64,000 nt of DNA from Cylindrotheca closterium (GCA_933822405.4 CAKOGP040001980.1:289198-353197); one strand, 5' to 3'; counted from the stretch's first letter, positions 10,298-20,733 are shown. Numbers and translations: made by a program. Notes: generated by a model from the letters alone, not told the origin.

Positions 10298-10661
10298 NNN
10301 NNNNNNNNNNNNNNNNNNNNNNNNNNNNNNNNNNNNNNNNNNNNNNNNNNNNNNNNNNNNNNNNNNNNNNNNNNNNNNNNNNNNNNNNNNNNNNNNNNNN
10401 NNNNNNNNNNNNNNNNNNNNNNNNNNNNNNNNNNNNNNNNNNNNNNNNNNNNNNNNNNNNNNNNNNNNNNNNNNNNNNNNNNNNNNNNNNNNNNNNNNNN
10501 NNNNNNNNNNNNNNNNNNNNNNNNNNNNNNNNNNNNNNNNNNNNNNNNNNNNNNNNNNNNNNNNNNNNNNNNNNNNNNNNNNNNNNNNNNNNNNNNNNNN
10601 NNNNNNNNNNNNNNNNNNNNNNNNNNNNNNNNNNNNNNNNNNNNNNNNNNNNNNNNNNNNN
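10298..10661. other. assembly gap (364 N)
   Basis: A run of undetermined bases. The left flank ends in a GTTGTGGTTGTGGTTGT low-complexity tract, so the gap probably covers a simple repeat that stopped assembly. It lies in the divergent promoter between cytochrome b5 and the SBF-family transporter. Confidence 0.95.
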
Positions 10662-11159
10662 AGCGTCACTCAAGCGTCAGCCAATAAAAAATCTCTGTTT
10701 ACGGCCAGCCATCGCCAGGTTTGCGCCAGGTTTTTGCTTCACACGACCTGCGCCCATCAGTAGATTCAGCTACTGCTCAAAAATGTGCATCCATACGACT
10801 GAAGTGACTCCGCATTGCGGTTTTTCGTCCCCACCATAAGATGGTTTGTGGCGAGCTACGTAAATCTCACGTAGGAAACATACTGAGGTCTGAGCATGAA
10901 TGAAAACCTTCGCAATTTGGCAGTCACCCAACGCAAACCCATACTATCAACAACTTCAGAAAGACATATATCCAAATTGTTTCCTTGGGACAAACGACTG
11001 CACTTTTAATCCACCGCTGTCAACCCATTCACTGTTAGCTGCTACAACTGTCTATCGTTAAAACCACCGTTGAGACCTGCATTTGAAATATCCTAGGAAC
11101 GAGGATTTGGAAACTGTTCAATCTTATTCAAGAATCTATCAATCTATCAATCTATCAAA
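10662..11159 (+). other. upstream region of SBF transporter
   Basis: No gene recognised. It contains a CCAAT box (AGCCAATAAAA, about 10679) and, just before the start codon, three copies of AATCTATC (11133-11157). It is the probable promoter and 5' UTR of the transporter that starts at 11160. Confidence 0.4.
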
Positions 11160-12731
11160 ATGGAAATAATACACCCTGAAGAGAGATGGCTAGAAGAAAT
11201 GATCGAGGAAGATGCAGGAGATCCTGTACTGAATATGCTGTCAGCCATCGCTACGAACATTTTGCTCTTCTTCCTCGTCTTTGGGCTTTCTGCGACCGTG
11301 GAAGTGAAGAGTTTGAAGAACCAACTTACCAACAAGGCAGCAATCTTGACGGGATGCGCCATGCAGTTTATCATTATGCCCATGCTTGGATTTGCCTCGG
11401 TTTGCATGCTGAGAAACTCGGAAGAATTTACTCAAGCCATGGGAATTACGCTGTTGGTGGTCACTGCCAGTCCAGGTGGTTCCTTTTCCAATTGGTGGTG
11501 TTCCTTATTCAATGCTGATCTTGCTCTGTCTGTTGCTATGACATCGGTATCCTCTGTTTTGTCCGTTGGGCTTTTGCCTGCTAACTTGATACTCTACAGT
11601 TGGCTTGCCTTTGTGGTGGTCATGCCCAACGGGAACGAAGTTAACATTATGGATGCTCTGGACTTGAAATCCATCTTTATCTCGCTCGGAGTGGTAATGG
11701 CTGCCATTATCCTTGGTTTGTACGCGGGATTCGTCTACAGCACACCCAAATTTCACAAACGGGCCAACAAGTTTGGCTCTATCTGTGGATTGCTGCTGAT
11801 TCTATTCTCTGGATTCCTTGGATCTGGTGGAGGTGGTGGAGAGGCCAACTTTTGGAGTCTCCACTGGTCCTTTTATGTTGGAACTGCCTTTCCATGTGTG
11901 GCGGGCATGCTTTTGGCCAACGTCATTTCAAGAGGTTTCAAGCTCTCTCTTCCCGAGACGGTTGCCATTTCGATTGAATGCTGCTACCAAAACACTGCCA
12001 TTGCTACCAGTGTTGCGGCTACCATGTTCTCGGATCCAACCACTCGAACTCAAGCTATCAGCGTTCCTCTCTTTTATGGATTGGTCGAAGCCTTTCTCAT
12101 TGGCATTTATTGCGTATGGTCTTGGAAGCTGGGATGGACCAAGGCACCAGCCGATGAAAAGTTGTGCGTGGTGATTACGAACACTTACGAACTGGAAGAT
12201 GATGATGATGTCATTGAATGGCAAACGGAACCCGTGAATCCAGGATGGTTTAAACGTCTCTTTATTCCAAGACAAACGGAACGAAACATAGAAGCGCGCA
12301 TATCAGGTGGAGCAACATGTCTATCCGCTAACGTTTTGGGGGGCAAAGCGTCACGAAATCGAATGGACAGTACTGATTGCACTGTCGCGACAGCACGCAG
12401 TCGTATCGATAGCACTGACAACTTGATCGGCAATCCTTCGTCCCCAGAGATTCCGATTGGAGATTTGGTACCGCAAGATACGATATCAGAGGAGGGGGAA
12501 CCCGAAGATCTTGATGTGGAATCCAACGAGATTAAGGAGGATCCACCAGCGAACAATTTGGCTTCACATGAAGAAGCGCCCAAAACACCACTCTCCCCCG
12601 CCAAGTTACTGCGTCGTATTTCAGGCCAAAGCCAAAACCGAGACGGCTCGTACAAAGCTCTCGACATGGCTGGTGAACTCAACAGCGCCGAGTTCTTTGT
12701 ACCATTATCACCCCACGTTCACAAATGTTGA
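11160..12731 (+). CDS. SBF/BASS-family (SLC10-like) sodium-coupled transporter
   Basis: A single exon of 523 aa from ATG 11160. About eight to nine hydrophobic segments lie between residues 22 and 335. They match the bile acid:sodium symporter fold: an early LLFFLVFGLSATVEVKSLKN segment, the hallmark ASPGGSFSNWWCSLFNADLALSV, and later CCYQNTAIATSVAATMF. These are the crossover motifs that bind sodium and substrate in the family. The C-terminal ~180 residues are hydrophilic, Ser/Asp/Glu-rich and probably cytosolic, with several RxxS sites. No plastid-type leader is present (the N terminus is acidic), so plasma or endomembrane location is inferred. This differs from the second SBF-family gene at 58217-59515, which has a plastid leader. 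Substrate unknown. Confidence 0.85.
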   Translation: MEIIHPEERWLEEMIEEDAGDPVLNMLSAIATNILLFFLVFGLSATVEVKSLKNQLTNKAAILTGCAMQFIIMPMLGFASVCMLRNSEEFTQAMGITLLVVTASPGGSFSNWWCSLFNADLALSVAMTSVSSVLSVGLLPANLILYSWLAFVVVMPNGNEVNIMDALDLKSIFISLGVVMAAIILGLYAGFVYSTPKFHKRANKFGSICGLLLILFSGFLGSGGGGGEANFWSLHWSFYVGTAFPCVAGMLLANVISRGFKLSLPETVAISIECCYQNTAIATSVAATMFSDPTTRTQAISVPLFYGLVEAFLIGIYCVWSWKLGWTKAPADEKLCVVITNTYELEDDDDVIEWQTEPVNPGWFKRLFIPRQTERNIEARISGGATCLSANVLGGKASRNRMDSTDCTVATARSRIDSTDNLIGNPSSPEIPIGDLVPQDTISEEGEPEDLDVESNEIKEDPPANNLASHEEAPKTPLSPAKLLRRISGQSQNRDGSYKALDMAGELNSAEFFVPLSPHVHKC

Positions 12732-13306
12732 TTGGGTTGAGTATGAAGCGGGGCACGAGCTTGTCGCGGCACTGATACTGGGGGCATTTTCGGTGTGGTT
12801 TGGTCCACCAAAGGGCTGAACACGAGTCTAGTGCAAACAACACTCATATGATGTTTCATGAATAACAAACACATCTATGGAAGGGGAAAAGAAAGAGAGA
12901 GAGAGGATTTCATTTCACGTTTCATCCATTCATTCATCATGGGCAATTATAAATCATGTAAAATAGAAACTTTTATTGATGGAATTTCATTATAACCCTA
13001 TAATCACCATTATAGCTAGTTTTTGCAACATACCATGATAACATTCAAGTGAAGCTGTTTCATAAAGAATAACACTTTTGAACTATTTCAATAATCTTTT
13101 GTCTCGTATATGAAATATGTTACATTGGAAGAATGAATGATTCAATCAATCGTTTCTATCCCTCCTAATCTATTTCGCGGGTAAAGGTATATGTTTTCCC
13201 AACCTTGGCGATACTTCTTTCTTTCCTGCGATAGTGATAACAATTGCAATCAACCGATCAGTTGCAAGTCAGGTGCAGGTCACTTTTTCCAAAATTCAGT
13301 CATTCG
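12732..13306. other. intergenic, AT-rich
   Basis: Between the convergent 3' ends of the SBF transporter and the F-box gene. It contains a short GA-rich tract (about 12884-12905) and an ATTCAATCAATCG motif (about 13140). No gene, RNA or longer repeat seen. Confidence 0.4.
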
Positions 13307-14503
13307 TTATGATCCACAAAACATAAATTCCCAAACTTCATTTTCGTTCTTTGGATGGTCCGCAATTCCATTCTCCACAACGGCATCTTGAACCTGAATG
13401 TAAACGAGATTCTTGGAGTCGTCTCGTATTATGGTATGGTCCTCGTGATCCTTGACCGTCCGCATGAAATCTTCAATCTTAATGACATTTCCGCTTTGAA
13501 TGCTCGCCGCAACCGACATGTAATGCTTGACGGCCCACCACCTCGAAGAGTTCTTTTTCAATAGTACCTTGAGACAATCGACAGTAGGATCCTTGATTCC
13601 ACCAGCCTTATCCTCCTCCAACATGGGCACTCCAAAGGCAAATGGAACTGACGACATGTTTGCTTTGAAACACAAAAGACCACCAAGGACCCAGAAATGA
13701 AATTTGATATTGATGTGATGGAGTTCGCAGGCAGCTCGTCCATCTTTTAGACTTTTCGGGCTGTAGAGTGAACAAAGTCCGTCGCAAATGTCGGGAATGG
13801 CATGGATGATCAAGGGTGTCGCTCGGTCGTCCTGCGGCTGGCCATGATGCTGATGATGCTGATGATGCTTATGATTATTAGTGATGGTTGTGGCCGTGCA
13901 ATGTTTTTGAGCATGATAGTTTTGACACTTGTAGAGTTGCAATTTCTCATAATTTCCCCACTTTTGTTGTATAGCATACCACAAGGCACCCATTGTCAAG
14001 GCTTGCGATGACAGATACATTCGATCTTTGGAATCGGGCGTGTGTTTTATGTTGGAGGTGCCTCCAATGTCCAGTCCGATGCTGTCTTCCAAACCAACTT
14101 TGGTGCCCGCTTCACCGCCCTTGATCCGGACAAACTGGGTTGGATGTTTTGGTCTCAGCCCCATGGTGAACATGTATTGTGTGTATTCTGTATTCAAAAG
14201 CTTTTGGCCGTGTCGACTCAAATAGACTCGATTTCCTCGTTCGTAATCAAAAGCCCAAAACAGATAATCTTGTTCAAATATCAATTCTTCGTGATCCAAG
14301 AGCATGGTTTGCGGATCGTTGCGAGAGGATACAAAGAATCGTTCCTGCAGGGCGGATCCACTAGACTTGGACGTTATTTTGAGAATCAATGGGAGGGGGA
14401 AAAGATACCGATGACAGAGATTCGTTTCCGCGAACCGTTGCCGTTCTTTTGGATTCAAATAATCGACAATCTCGAACAACAGATCCACTGGTAGCTGATT
14501 CAT
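13307..14503 (-). CDS. F-box-like protein
   Basis: The only sensible ATG is at 14503, giving 398 aa that begin directly with an F-box-like segment (MNQLPVDLLFEIVDYLNPKE, then RQRFAETNLCHRY). In the family such a segment binds SKP1 in SCF ubiquitin ligases. The remaining ~350 residues show no repeat type I recognise. There is a His/Gln-rich stretch near residue 210 (HKHHQHHQHHGQ). The substrate-binding part is therefore unassigned. A TATAAA-type box lies 48 bp upstream of the ATG. The gene is divergent from PEX12. Confidence 0.65.
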   Translation of the reverse strand: MNQLPVDLLFEIVDYLNPKERQRFAETNLCHRYLFPLPLILKITSKSSGSALQERFFVSSRNDPQTMLLDHEELIFEQDYLFWAFDYERGNRVYLSRHGQKLLNTEYTQYMFTMGLRPKHPTQFVRIKGGEAGTKVGLEDSIGLDIGGTSNIKHTPDSKDRMYLSSQALTMGALWYAIQQKWGNYEKLQLYKCQNYHAQKHCTATTITNNHKHHQHHQHHGQPQDDRATPLIIHAIPDICDGLCSLYSPKSLKDGRAACELHHINIKFHFWVLGGLLCFKANMSSVPFAFGVPMLEEDKAGGIKDPTVDCLKVLLKKNSSRWWAVKHYMSVAASIQSGNVIKIEDFMRTVKDHEDHTIIRDDSKNLVYIQVQDAVVENGIADHPKNENEVWEFMFCGS

Positions 14504-14550
14504 TGTGTCAAAGGAAGGGGGGGGGAGGAATAGATAGGAGTACTGTACCA

Positions 14551-14560
14551 CTTTTATATA
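14551..14560 (-). promoter_or_regulatory. TATA box of the F-box gene
   Basis: TATATAAAAG on the minus strand, 48 bp upstream of the F-box gene's ATG. It fits a TATA box with a very short 5' UTR. The assignment rests on sequence and spacing only. Confidence 0.45.
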
Positions 14561-14678
14561 GTGTTGTAAGACCAATAGAAGGAAAATGCCAGCGTGTAGA
14601 ATGGAGTCACAATATACGCGGATGGCGCCGAATGTCAAGCTTCAAAGTGTTGCATGCGCAGATGTCTTTGTTCTTCGC

Positions 14679-14770
14679 AAAAGCCTAATTTAGGCCCCAC
14701 AGCAAAAGCCTGAATGAAGCCCCAACAAAGCCTAAATCAGTCCCAGATAAAGCCTAAATTAGGCCCAACC
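14679..14770. repeat. degenerate GCCTAA/TTAGGC repeat cluster
   Basis: Four units of about 21-27 bp, each beginning AAAGCCTAA or AAAGCCTGA and followed by a GCCC block. The first core GCCTAATTTAGGC and the last core GCCTAAATTAGGC are exact reverse complements, so the cluster is both a direct array and an inverted repeat. It lies in the F-box/PEX12 divergent promoter. Confidence 0.6.
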
Positions 14771-15006
14771 ATCATCAAACCATAGTATGCGTTTTGCATT
14801 ACACAGGAGCCTGTCTTCTTCTTCTTCTTCTTCTCTGTATATCAACAAACAGCAGTAACCACAAGAGTATCAAACTACGACCACAACGATGAGATAATAT
14901 TGCGAACGAGAAAGAATCACTTTATCGATCGAATTTATTGAACGCTGCACATACCAAAGCCACCAAAGCAAAGCACATATTCCCAATACACAAATACAAC
15001 CCAACA

Positions 15007-15683
15007 ATGATCGCACACCCAACCACTACCGTGAACGACGTCAACCCCATGGTTCCAACCACCATGGGAGCCCTTCTGGCAGAAGAATGGACGATAGATC
15101 CACAATCGATTCTTCCATCCTTTTTCGAAATGATGATGATTGCCGAAGCTCGCCGATCTGGACACGAAGCTTTGAAATCAGGCTTTTCGTTCGTGGAATC
15201 CAAACTGGACGAGTTTGTGAATAATGACGATTCACCTGTTGCTGGTGCTGCCTCGAATAGTGATCTATCCCCTACTACAACCGAAAATGATAACAATAAT
15301 ACCGATGAAAATCAGACAAGTCCAAGAAGAAGTCGCTGGTTTGAATTCAAGAAAAAAGCTGCTCGGATACTACTTTACAAGATTCTCAAGCCATGGAATC
15401 CCGAGATTCGGTGCCTAATTATTTATCTAGTGCAACGAGGATCCTTGTTATCCTCCGACGCTGCTGCTTCGGAAACTATTTATGGAGGAAAGCGGGTCAA
15501 GTTGGAAACCAGAGCGACTGGAGCGAGTTTGGGTTATAGCGAGAAACGACGCCTGACACCCATGAGCAGGAAAGATGGCATACGGCTGGCATTTCTGCTT
15601 TCCTTTAGTACGTATTTTGAAGAACGGGTGGATGGCTACTTTCAATCGCCTACGTCGTCCGTTGATGATTCGGACACAATAGT

Positions 15684-15714
<31 letters not shown>

Positions 15715-16380
15715 CCTTCCAGGATACAGAAACTGAAAAAGATGATCAAGTTTTTGCATCCATTTATGCATATATCGATTCAAGGGGTACATTTAGTGGA
15801 ACAATGGAGATTTCTCTTAGGGAGGTCGGTTTTCTTTGACCCCTACTCAAAATTTCTGAACCTGGTGGTACGACGAGTGACAGAACAAGACCAGATTCAA
15901 GACGAAAAGAATAACAGCAGTAAAAAGAAGCAACAAAACAAGCTCCTTGAATCGACACTGGACACGTCCAAGGCAATTCTCAACAATGCACTCTTCAAAA
16001 AGACCGTGGTAGGGGTACTGACAACGGCATTAGCAATCGGTTGGATGGCCCGAGTCCGAAAGATACGGCAACGGTTGCGACGACAAGTACTACCAAACCA
16101 ACAACAGCAGCAGCAGCAGCAGCAGTCAGAAAATAATGATTTCATTCCACCTCCACCCGCACCGCTGGCGGCCAAGAATCCCGACTTGTTGAGCCTTCCA
16201 GCTACCGTTTGTCCACTCTGTCGCCAGACGAGGATCAATCCAACTGCTACTACGGCGGGATATGTCTTTTGCCTCTTGTGCATTACCTCACATGTGCGAG
16301 AAAATCCCAAATGTCCCATTACTGGAAGAGACTGCCCCGAATCAGCTCTGGTGCGTCTTTACGAACCAAATACTGGATAA
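15007..16380 (+). CDS. PEX12: peroxisome biogenesis factor 12 (RING-type peroxin)
   Basis: 457 aa from the first ATG at 15007. The N-terminal ~330 residues contain the conserved Pex2/Pex12 membrane region: QSILPSFFEMMMIAEARRSG, then KILKPWNPEIRCLIIYLVQRGSL and the hydrophobic segments after residue 260. It carries a poly-Ser and a poly-Gln microsatellite insertion (about residues 225-240 and 365-373). The C terminus is a Pex12-type incomplete RING (CPLCRQTRINP, YVFCLLCI, KCPITG). In the family Pex12 forms, with Pex2 and Pex10, the membrane ubiquitin ligase that recycles the import receptor Pex5. Domain order and length are normal apart from the homopolymer inserts. Confidence 0.88.
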
Positions 16381-17080
16381 CGTCATTTCATTATATAAAA
16401 AATAGAATTTTGTTGCTATTAATGTCAATTGCATAGTACAAGAAGTCACCCATCTTTTCCGTATGTATGTCAATGCTTCGTGTCCCAACTCCAGCTCTGT
16501 TCACAAACTCCATCATTTCAACCAATTCTTCGTTTGTCAAATCTCCTTAGCTACGACTGGGGCCAAATCTTCCACCACAACCACTCCCTTGCCACCGGTA
16601 TCAATCAAATCAAAGCCCTTGTTGGATTTTTTAAACTAATTAGTTTGAAGAAAAAGGCCTTCTCATCGAGTTAAATATCTTCTTCGTTTGAAAGTGGCCG
16701 AATTTGTTCTTGAGTTGATGTCCACTGCCAATTCCTGCAGGACTCTTTTTGATTCTCGTCTGGCGATCATGTATTCAACAAGTCAATCATGGTGAAGCGA
16801 GAGTTGTAAAAAAAAATAGTATGATATTGATATCCATACTTCCCATCTCAACCTATGACTCAATATTTCTCACACCTTCCTCTCCATCAAAAGATCTTTC
16901 AAACGCCTTGATTATTACTTCACACTGTTGGACCGGATCAACCGATTATTCCAGCGGACACTACCCATTGTCTCGATAACAGAATTCCAGGTCACAAAAT
17001 TTGGATCATGTTTCCCTATTTTCGCATGCGCAATCAAGAATATTGTTTGTACTATAGCATGAGAATGACATACCGCACTA
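16381..17080. other. intergenic stretch between PEX12 and the AKR-like gene
   Basis: About 700 bp without an intact gene. Its left half contains, on the minus strand, the decayed EF-hand-like relic listed separately. The right half (16800-17080) shows no structure I can interpret. Confidence 0.5.
16440..16800 (-). pseudogene. decayed EF-hand (centrin/calmodulin-like) relic
   Basis: On the minus strand, codons from 16617 downward read GFDLIDTGGKGVVVVEDLAP then VVAKE, before a TGA at 16537-16539. From 16540, in a shifted frame, LTNEELVEMMEFVNRAGVG follows. Together these match the EF-loop/helix, TDEEL, second-loop order of centrin-like proteins, with a short deletion between the two parts. Upstream pieces (MIDLLNT, MIARRESKRVLQELA) are in other frames and also broken. 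Both calcium loops have lost acidic ligands (VNRAGVG in place of ADRDGDG). No intact start or continuous frame exists. The family call is by eye and moderately uncertain. Confidence 0.45.
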
Positions 17081-18472
17081 TCACAGACTTCCAACAGCAA
17101 TGTGGCGATCATCACCATCATGTTCCAACAACACATAGTCCTTGAATAGTTTGGGATCGTATGCATTATATACTCGGAAGGTGTCATTGGGGTTGACCCA
17201 AATTTTAGCGGAATTACCCTTTCCAACATAGGCAACATATGTTTGGTCAGCTAGGTTCTCCTTATACCTGTAAAGAAAGATATCTCCGTCCGAAGCATAA
17301 AAGCTCATTTGAACCCGAGGATCTTCATCCAAGTCCACCCCCATGTGTATAGCTTCTACTGCTTTCTGAAGGACGATGTTGGCGTTGGAGGATATGTCTG
17401 ATAGCCTAGCAAGTGCTCCAACCGAGTTTTCCGAAAGGTGATCCAAATCATGCGTCCGAGGAATGATCGAAATTCCATTCTGAGTCAGCCATTTGAGTAT
17501 AATTTGCCCTGGATTTGCAGCATTCCGACCGTTTGACAAGGCGTCGCCTGTCAACGCCACTGATTTGAAAGCACGTGGTGTCCCCGCCGCCCTCATGACG
17601 ATGTGTTCCATAACGTTGAAAACCACTATGTGGGTGTCATGCATTTTGCATCTATCCACTAGTGTTGTATCCTCAATCAATGATGAAATATTCATTTGAA
17701 CTAGGTGAGGTTTTACTCGGGAGAGTCCAAGTAACTCGTCCATCTCCTCGACCGAAAAATTTGAAACTCCAATGCTGGAGATTGCAGGGTAGTCATCAGA
17801 GCTGTATAGATCTTCTAACGCACGCCAGCTTTCTTTCCAGGCATCTCCATCACCTAGATGTGGTGCAGAACCCACCCGTTTGACTTTTCCTGGGAGTTCA
17901 TCCTCATCTTTTTCGCAATCCATCCCATCAACGCTGTCAATGCACCGAGGATGATGAATGAGAAAATGTATCCGAAAGTCAATGTTCGAGTCTTTGAGAA
18001 CAGGGGAATACGTTTGAAGAATTGACTTTACAGCAAATTTTGTTCGTTCGTATCCAAGATAAGTGTGTCGAATCTTTGTGACCAGATGTACTTGAACACG
18101 GTCATCAATGCCGTCCGCCTCTTTGAACCTCTTAGTTCCCGATTTGATCCCTTGGATGATTTCATTATCGACCCCTGCCACTTGAGACGTATCAAAAAGT
18201 CGAATTCGGTTCTCACCCTTGAGCCCTTCGTAAATCATGTTCTCTACCCTGTCGGATTGCAGATTTCCGACGCCGAGCCCAACTAAAGGAAATTCCACTT
18301 CATTGGAAAGGATTGCAGCTGGCACGTCGGCAATCAAACCACTCCTTTTCTTGTACCCATCGAATAGATTGGTTGAGCCCTCAACAAGGGTATTGGAGAG
18401 CGAAAAACACAGGATAACGAATTTCATCATCTTGCCTCGAAGTAAGTGCCTGGGTTCTGCGGATAGATTCAT
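17081..18472 (-). CDS. aldo/keto-reductase-like protein with signal peptide, catalytic Tyr missing
   Basis: 463 aa from ATG 18472. A start at 18430 would place a signal peptide (MMKFVILCFSLSNTLVEGS) exactly at the N terminus. The aldo/keto reductase TIM-barrel order is visible: FPLVGLGVGN, LFDTSQVAGVDNE, VHLVTKIRH, HFLIHHPR, IGVSNFSVEEMDELL, ILKWLTQNGISIIPRTHDLDH. Of the catalytic tetrad Asp94, Lys133 and His173 are present. The Tyr expected five residues after the Asp is Ala99, and the loop has an extra two residues. Oxidoreductase activity is therefore doubtful, and a binding or altered role is possible. About 110 residues at the C terminus (ending IAVGSL) lie beyond the barrel and contain a VYNAYDPKLF segment. 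Location outside the cytosol is inferred from the leader. Confidence 0.7.
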   Translation of the reverse strand: MNLSAEPRHLLRGKMMKFVILCFSLSNTLVEGSTNLFDGYKKRSGLIADVPAAILSNEVEFPLVGLGVGNLQSDRVENMIYEGLKGENRIRLFDTSQVAGVDNEIIQGIKSGTKRFKEADGIDDRVQVHLVTKIRHTYLGYERTKFAVKSILQTYSPVLKDSNIDFRIHFLIHHPRCIDSVDGMDCEKDEDELPGKVKRVGSAPHLGDGDAWKESWRALEDLYSSDDYPAISSIGVSNFSVEEMDELLGLSRVKPHLVQMNISSLIEDTTLVDRCKMHDTHIVVFNVMEHIVMRAAGTPRAFKSVALTGDALSNGRNAANPGQIILKWLTQNGISIIPRTHDLDHLSENSVGALARLSDISSNANIVLQKAVEAIHMGVDLDEDPRVQMSFYASDGDIFLYRYKENLADQTYVAYVGKGNSAKIWVNPNDTFRVYNAYDPKLFKDYVLLEHDGDDRHIAVGSL

Positions 18473-18673
18473 GAGGAATAGTCACACCATCATCTTTATT
18501 CATATTATATCATGGGAAAACTTTGCGTCGACTACTTCGACTCATACAGTCATTTCGAGTGCTGGTATTCAATCTTCCTACCGGTACTATTGACTCTCCT
18601 GTTGCATTATCTACTCGTTTTGATGCCATGACACGCTACGGGGAAGCATGTGATTTTCTACGCTGTATCGAAT

Positions 18674-20733
18674 CTACGGAGCGAGAATGGCTTCGATTTG
18701 GTCCTCAAGCTGCTGCCCTAGTCTCGCTTCATTTTCAAACCAGTCTTTGACAGCCTGGAGCTGATCCTCGAGTACTCCATTTTTCTCGGCCATAGATTTA
18801 TAGGCATCTTCGTAGCGTTTTGAAATTTCTTCAAGGTCTTTCTCTCTTCCAATCTTGGCTTCCAACCCAGAGATCGTGCGTTTGTTCTGTTCATTACTCG
18901 TTCGAAGCGCTCCGTTGTTCGTTCGAAGCCTGCGGTTCCGGGACAGAGCTGTTTGGTGGTCTTCCTTAATAGAATCAAGCTTTGCTTCTAATTCGGCAAT
19001 CCTTTGCTCGTTCCTTTTAAGTCTTTCATTCTCGGACATGGTTGCCTCGAGCTGCTTCTCTGCATTCTGAGTAGCTCTTCTAGACTCCGCAAGACTCTTC
19101 TCCAAGTTGGTGCGTAGTGACAGAGCTGATTTGAGTTCTTCCATACCGGATACCTTGAGCTCTTCCTCTCTTCTCTTCGAATAAACAAGCTGCGCTTCCA
19201 ACGCGGCAATCTTCCGGGCTTTCTCGTCGTTGTCCTTCTCAATCATTTCATTGCTCTTTTGAAGTCTTTCATTCTCGGAGATAGTTGCCTTGAGCTGCTT
19301 CTCTGGATTGCGAGTAGCTCGTTTTAACCCAGAACCACTCTGCTCGAAGTTGGTGAGTTCTGGGCATAGCTGAGACAAGACAACATGCTTGAAGTTCGGG
19401 TCAGACTCGCAGATTTCCAACAGGTGCTTTAGCATTTTTTGGTCTAAAGGCCCGACCCGATCGCGCAATGGTATCGGCAATGCAATTGAGTCATCCGTCT
19501 CATCCAGATAAACTGCATTGGTCTCATCAAATGGCCGTTTTGTTCCACGACGCGCTGCATTGATCCTATTGCCTTCTTGAAGTGTTTTGTTACCAGTTTC
19601 TGATGTAGCAGCAAAAGCAGACAACGCGACCCCTCCATTCTCATCTGCTTCCCTTGCAAGTAGTTCCTCCTTCGTAGAGCCTTGGGGTGCATTAGTTACT
19701 GCAGTTGTCGCTATGGAACATTGGTTGGTTTTGTACCCGACACCGCAATCGTTTGCACTGGTTTTAGTACTAGCTCGAAAAGGTGAGCCATTTTTCACCA
19801 TTGAGTTCTTGAATGACGCGGCATGAGCAAAGACAGTACAAGAAGGCAAAGTCGTAGCGTCGATAGCTTTGGTAATCTCATGGACAGAATTTGTGACGGC
19901 AGAATCGGACATGGTAGGAGCATTGTTTGCATCTTGCATGTCTACATGGTGAACAAAAATATAAGCCATGCTGCAGTCAGTACTAATTCATTCAAACAAA
20001 TCTCACCTTCTTTGTTTAGGTTCATTCCATAATCTCGACACCTTTTCTCGATCGGCATTTGTTTGCTATTGTGAGAACGTTTGACACTTTCAACAAAATT
20101 TACAGCTCTCCAAAATGCTTGTTCGTCAGTCTGTTTGCAGTACTTCTTGGTTATAGCATCGTATTCGAAGTACGCTTGGCCAGGATTCACTTCCTTCTGT
20201 TGCTTGAGGAGTCGGCGCGCTAGGCCTCTTGCTTTCTCGTCTGAAGCATTCAAGTAGATTTTCCCTCCCTTGTTTCGAAGCTGAGCAAGGATAAGCATAA
20301 CCATTTTTTCAAACCGCAGTGTACCACGGTTCTTGGCGGACATTGGCATTTTGTTGCGAAAAAGAAGATCGTTGACGGAAGGAATACCTTCACTTTCCTC
20401 TGGTTCTTCGGTTCTCATTTTGTTTTCCTTCTCCTTTGATGTCTTGTGTCCCCTCAACCTGGCCATCGAAGTCTTCACCTCCATTTTGGCCAGTTGCTTG
20501 TCCAGAGGGGACAATTCCCCATCTTCGAGTTTGAAGAAAGCGTCTGGCGGAAATTGGTCCACAATGTCTTGGGCGATTTCATCCCGTCCCTCCTGATTGG
20601 CTTCCCGATATGCATCAAAATTCTTCTTCAACAATGCTCTAAATGTTCTTGTGCCAGGATATTGTTCCAGCAAACAGGCTCTGCGCCCAATACCAAAAGC
20701 GACAGAACCGACTGAATGTTTTGTGCCTCCCAT
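18674..20733 (-). CDS. DUF6824-like protein with long C-terminal coiled coil
   Basis: Two exons, 20007-20733 and 18674-19941, around a 65 bp intron (GTGAGA...CATGTAG, phase 1), give 664 aa. Residues about 10-95 resemble DUF6824, a domain common in diatoms (VAFGIGRRACLLEQ, YPGTRTFRALLKKNFDAYRE, GRDEIAQDIVDQF, KTSMARLRG). A second conserved block follows (FEKMVMLILAQL, ARGLARRLLKQQKEVNPGQ, YCKQTDEQAFWRAVNFV). From about residue 400 to the end the protein is a heptad-rich coiled coil. Known DUF6824 proteins have no established function, and DNA binding has only been suggested from basic residues. An alternative upstream ATG (20776) opens a different frame and was not used. The gene is an inverted paralogue of the broken copy at 1-1427. 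Confidence 0.7.

Noticed and set aside
12884..12905. GA-rich tract as a regulatory element
   Set aside because: A short simple repeat in a convergent 3' spacer with no nearby start.
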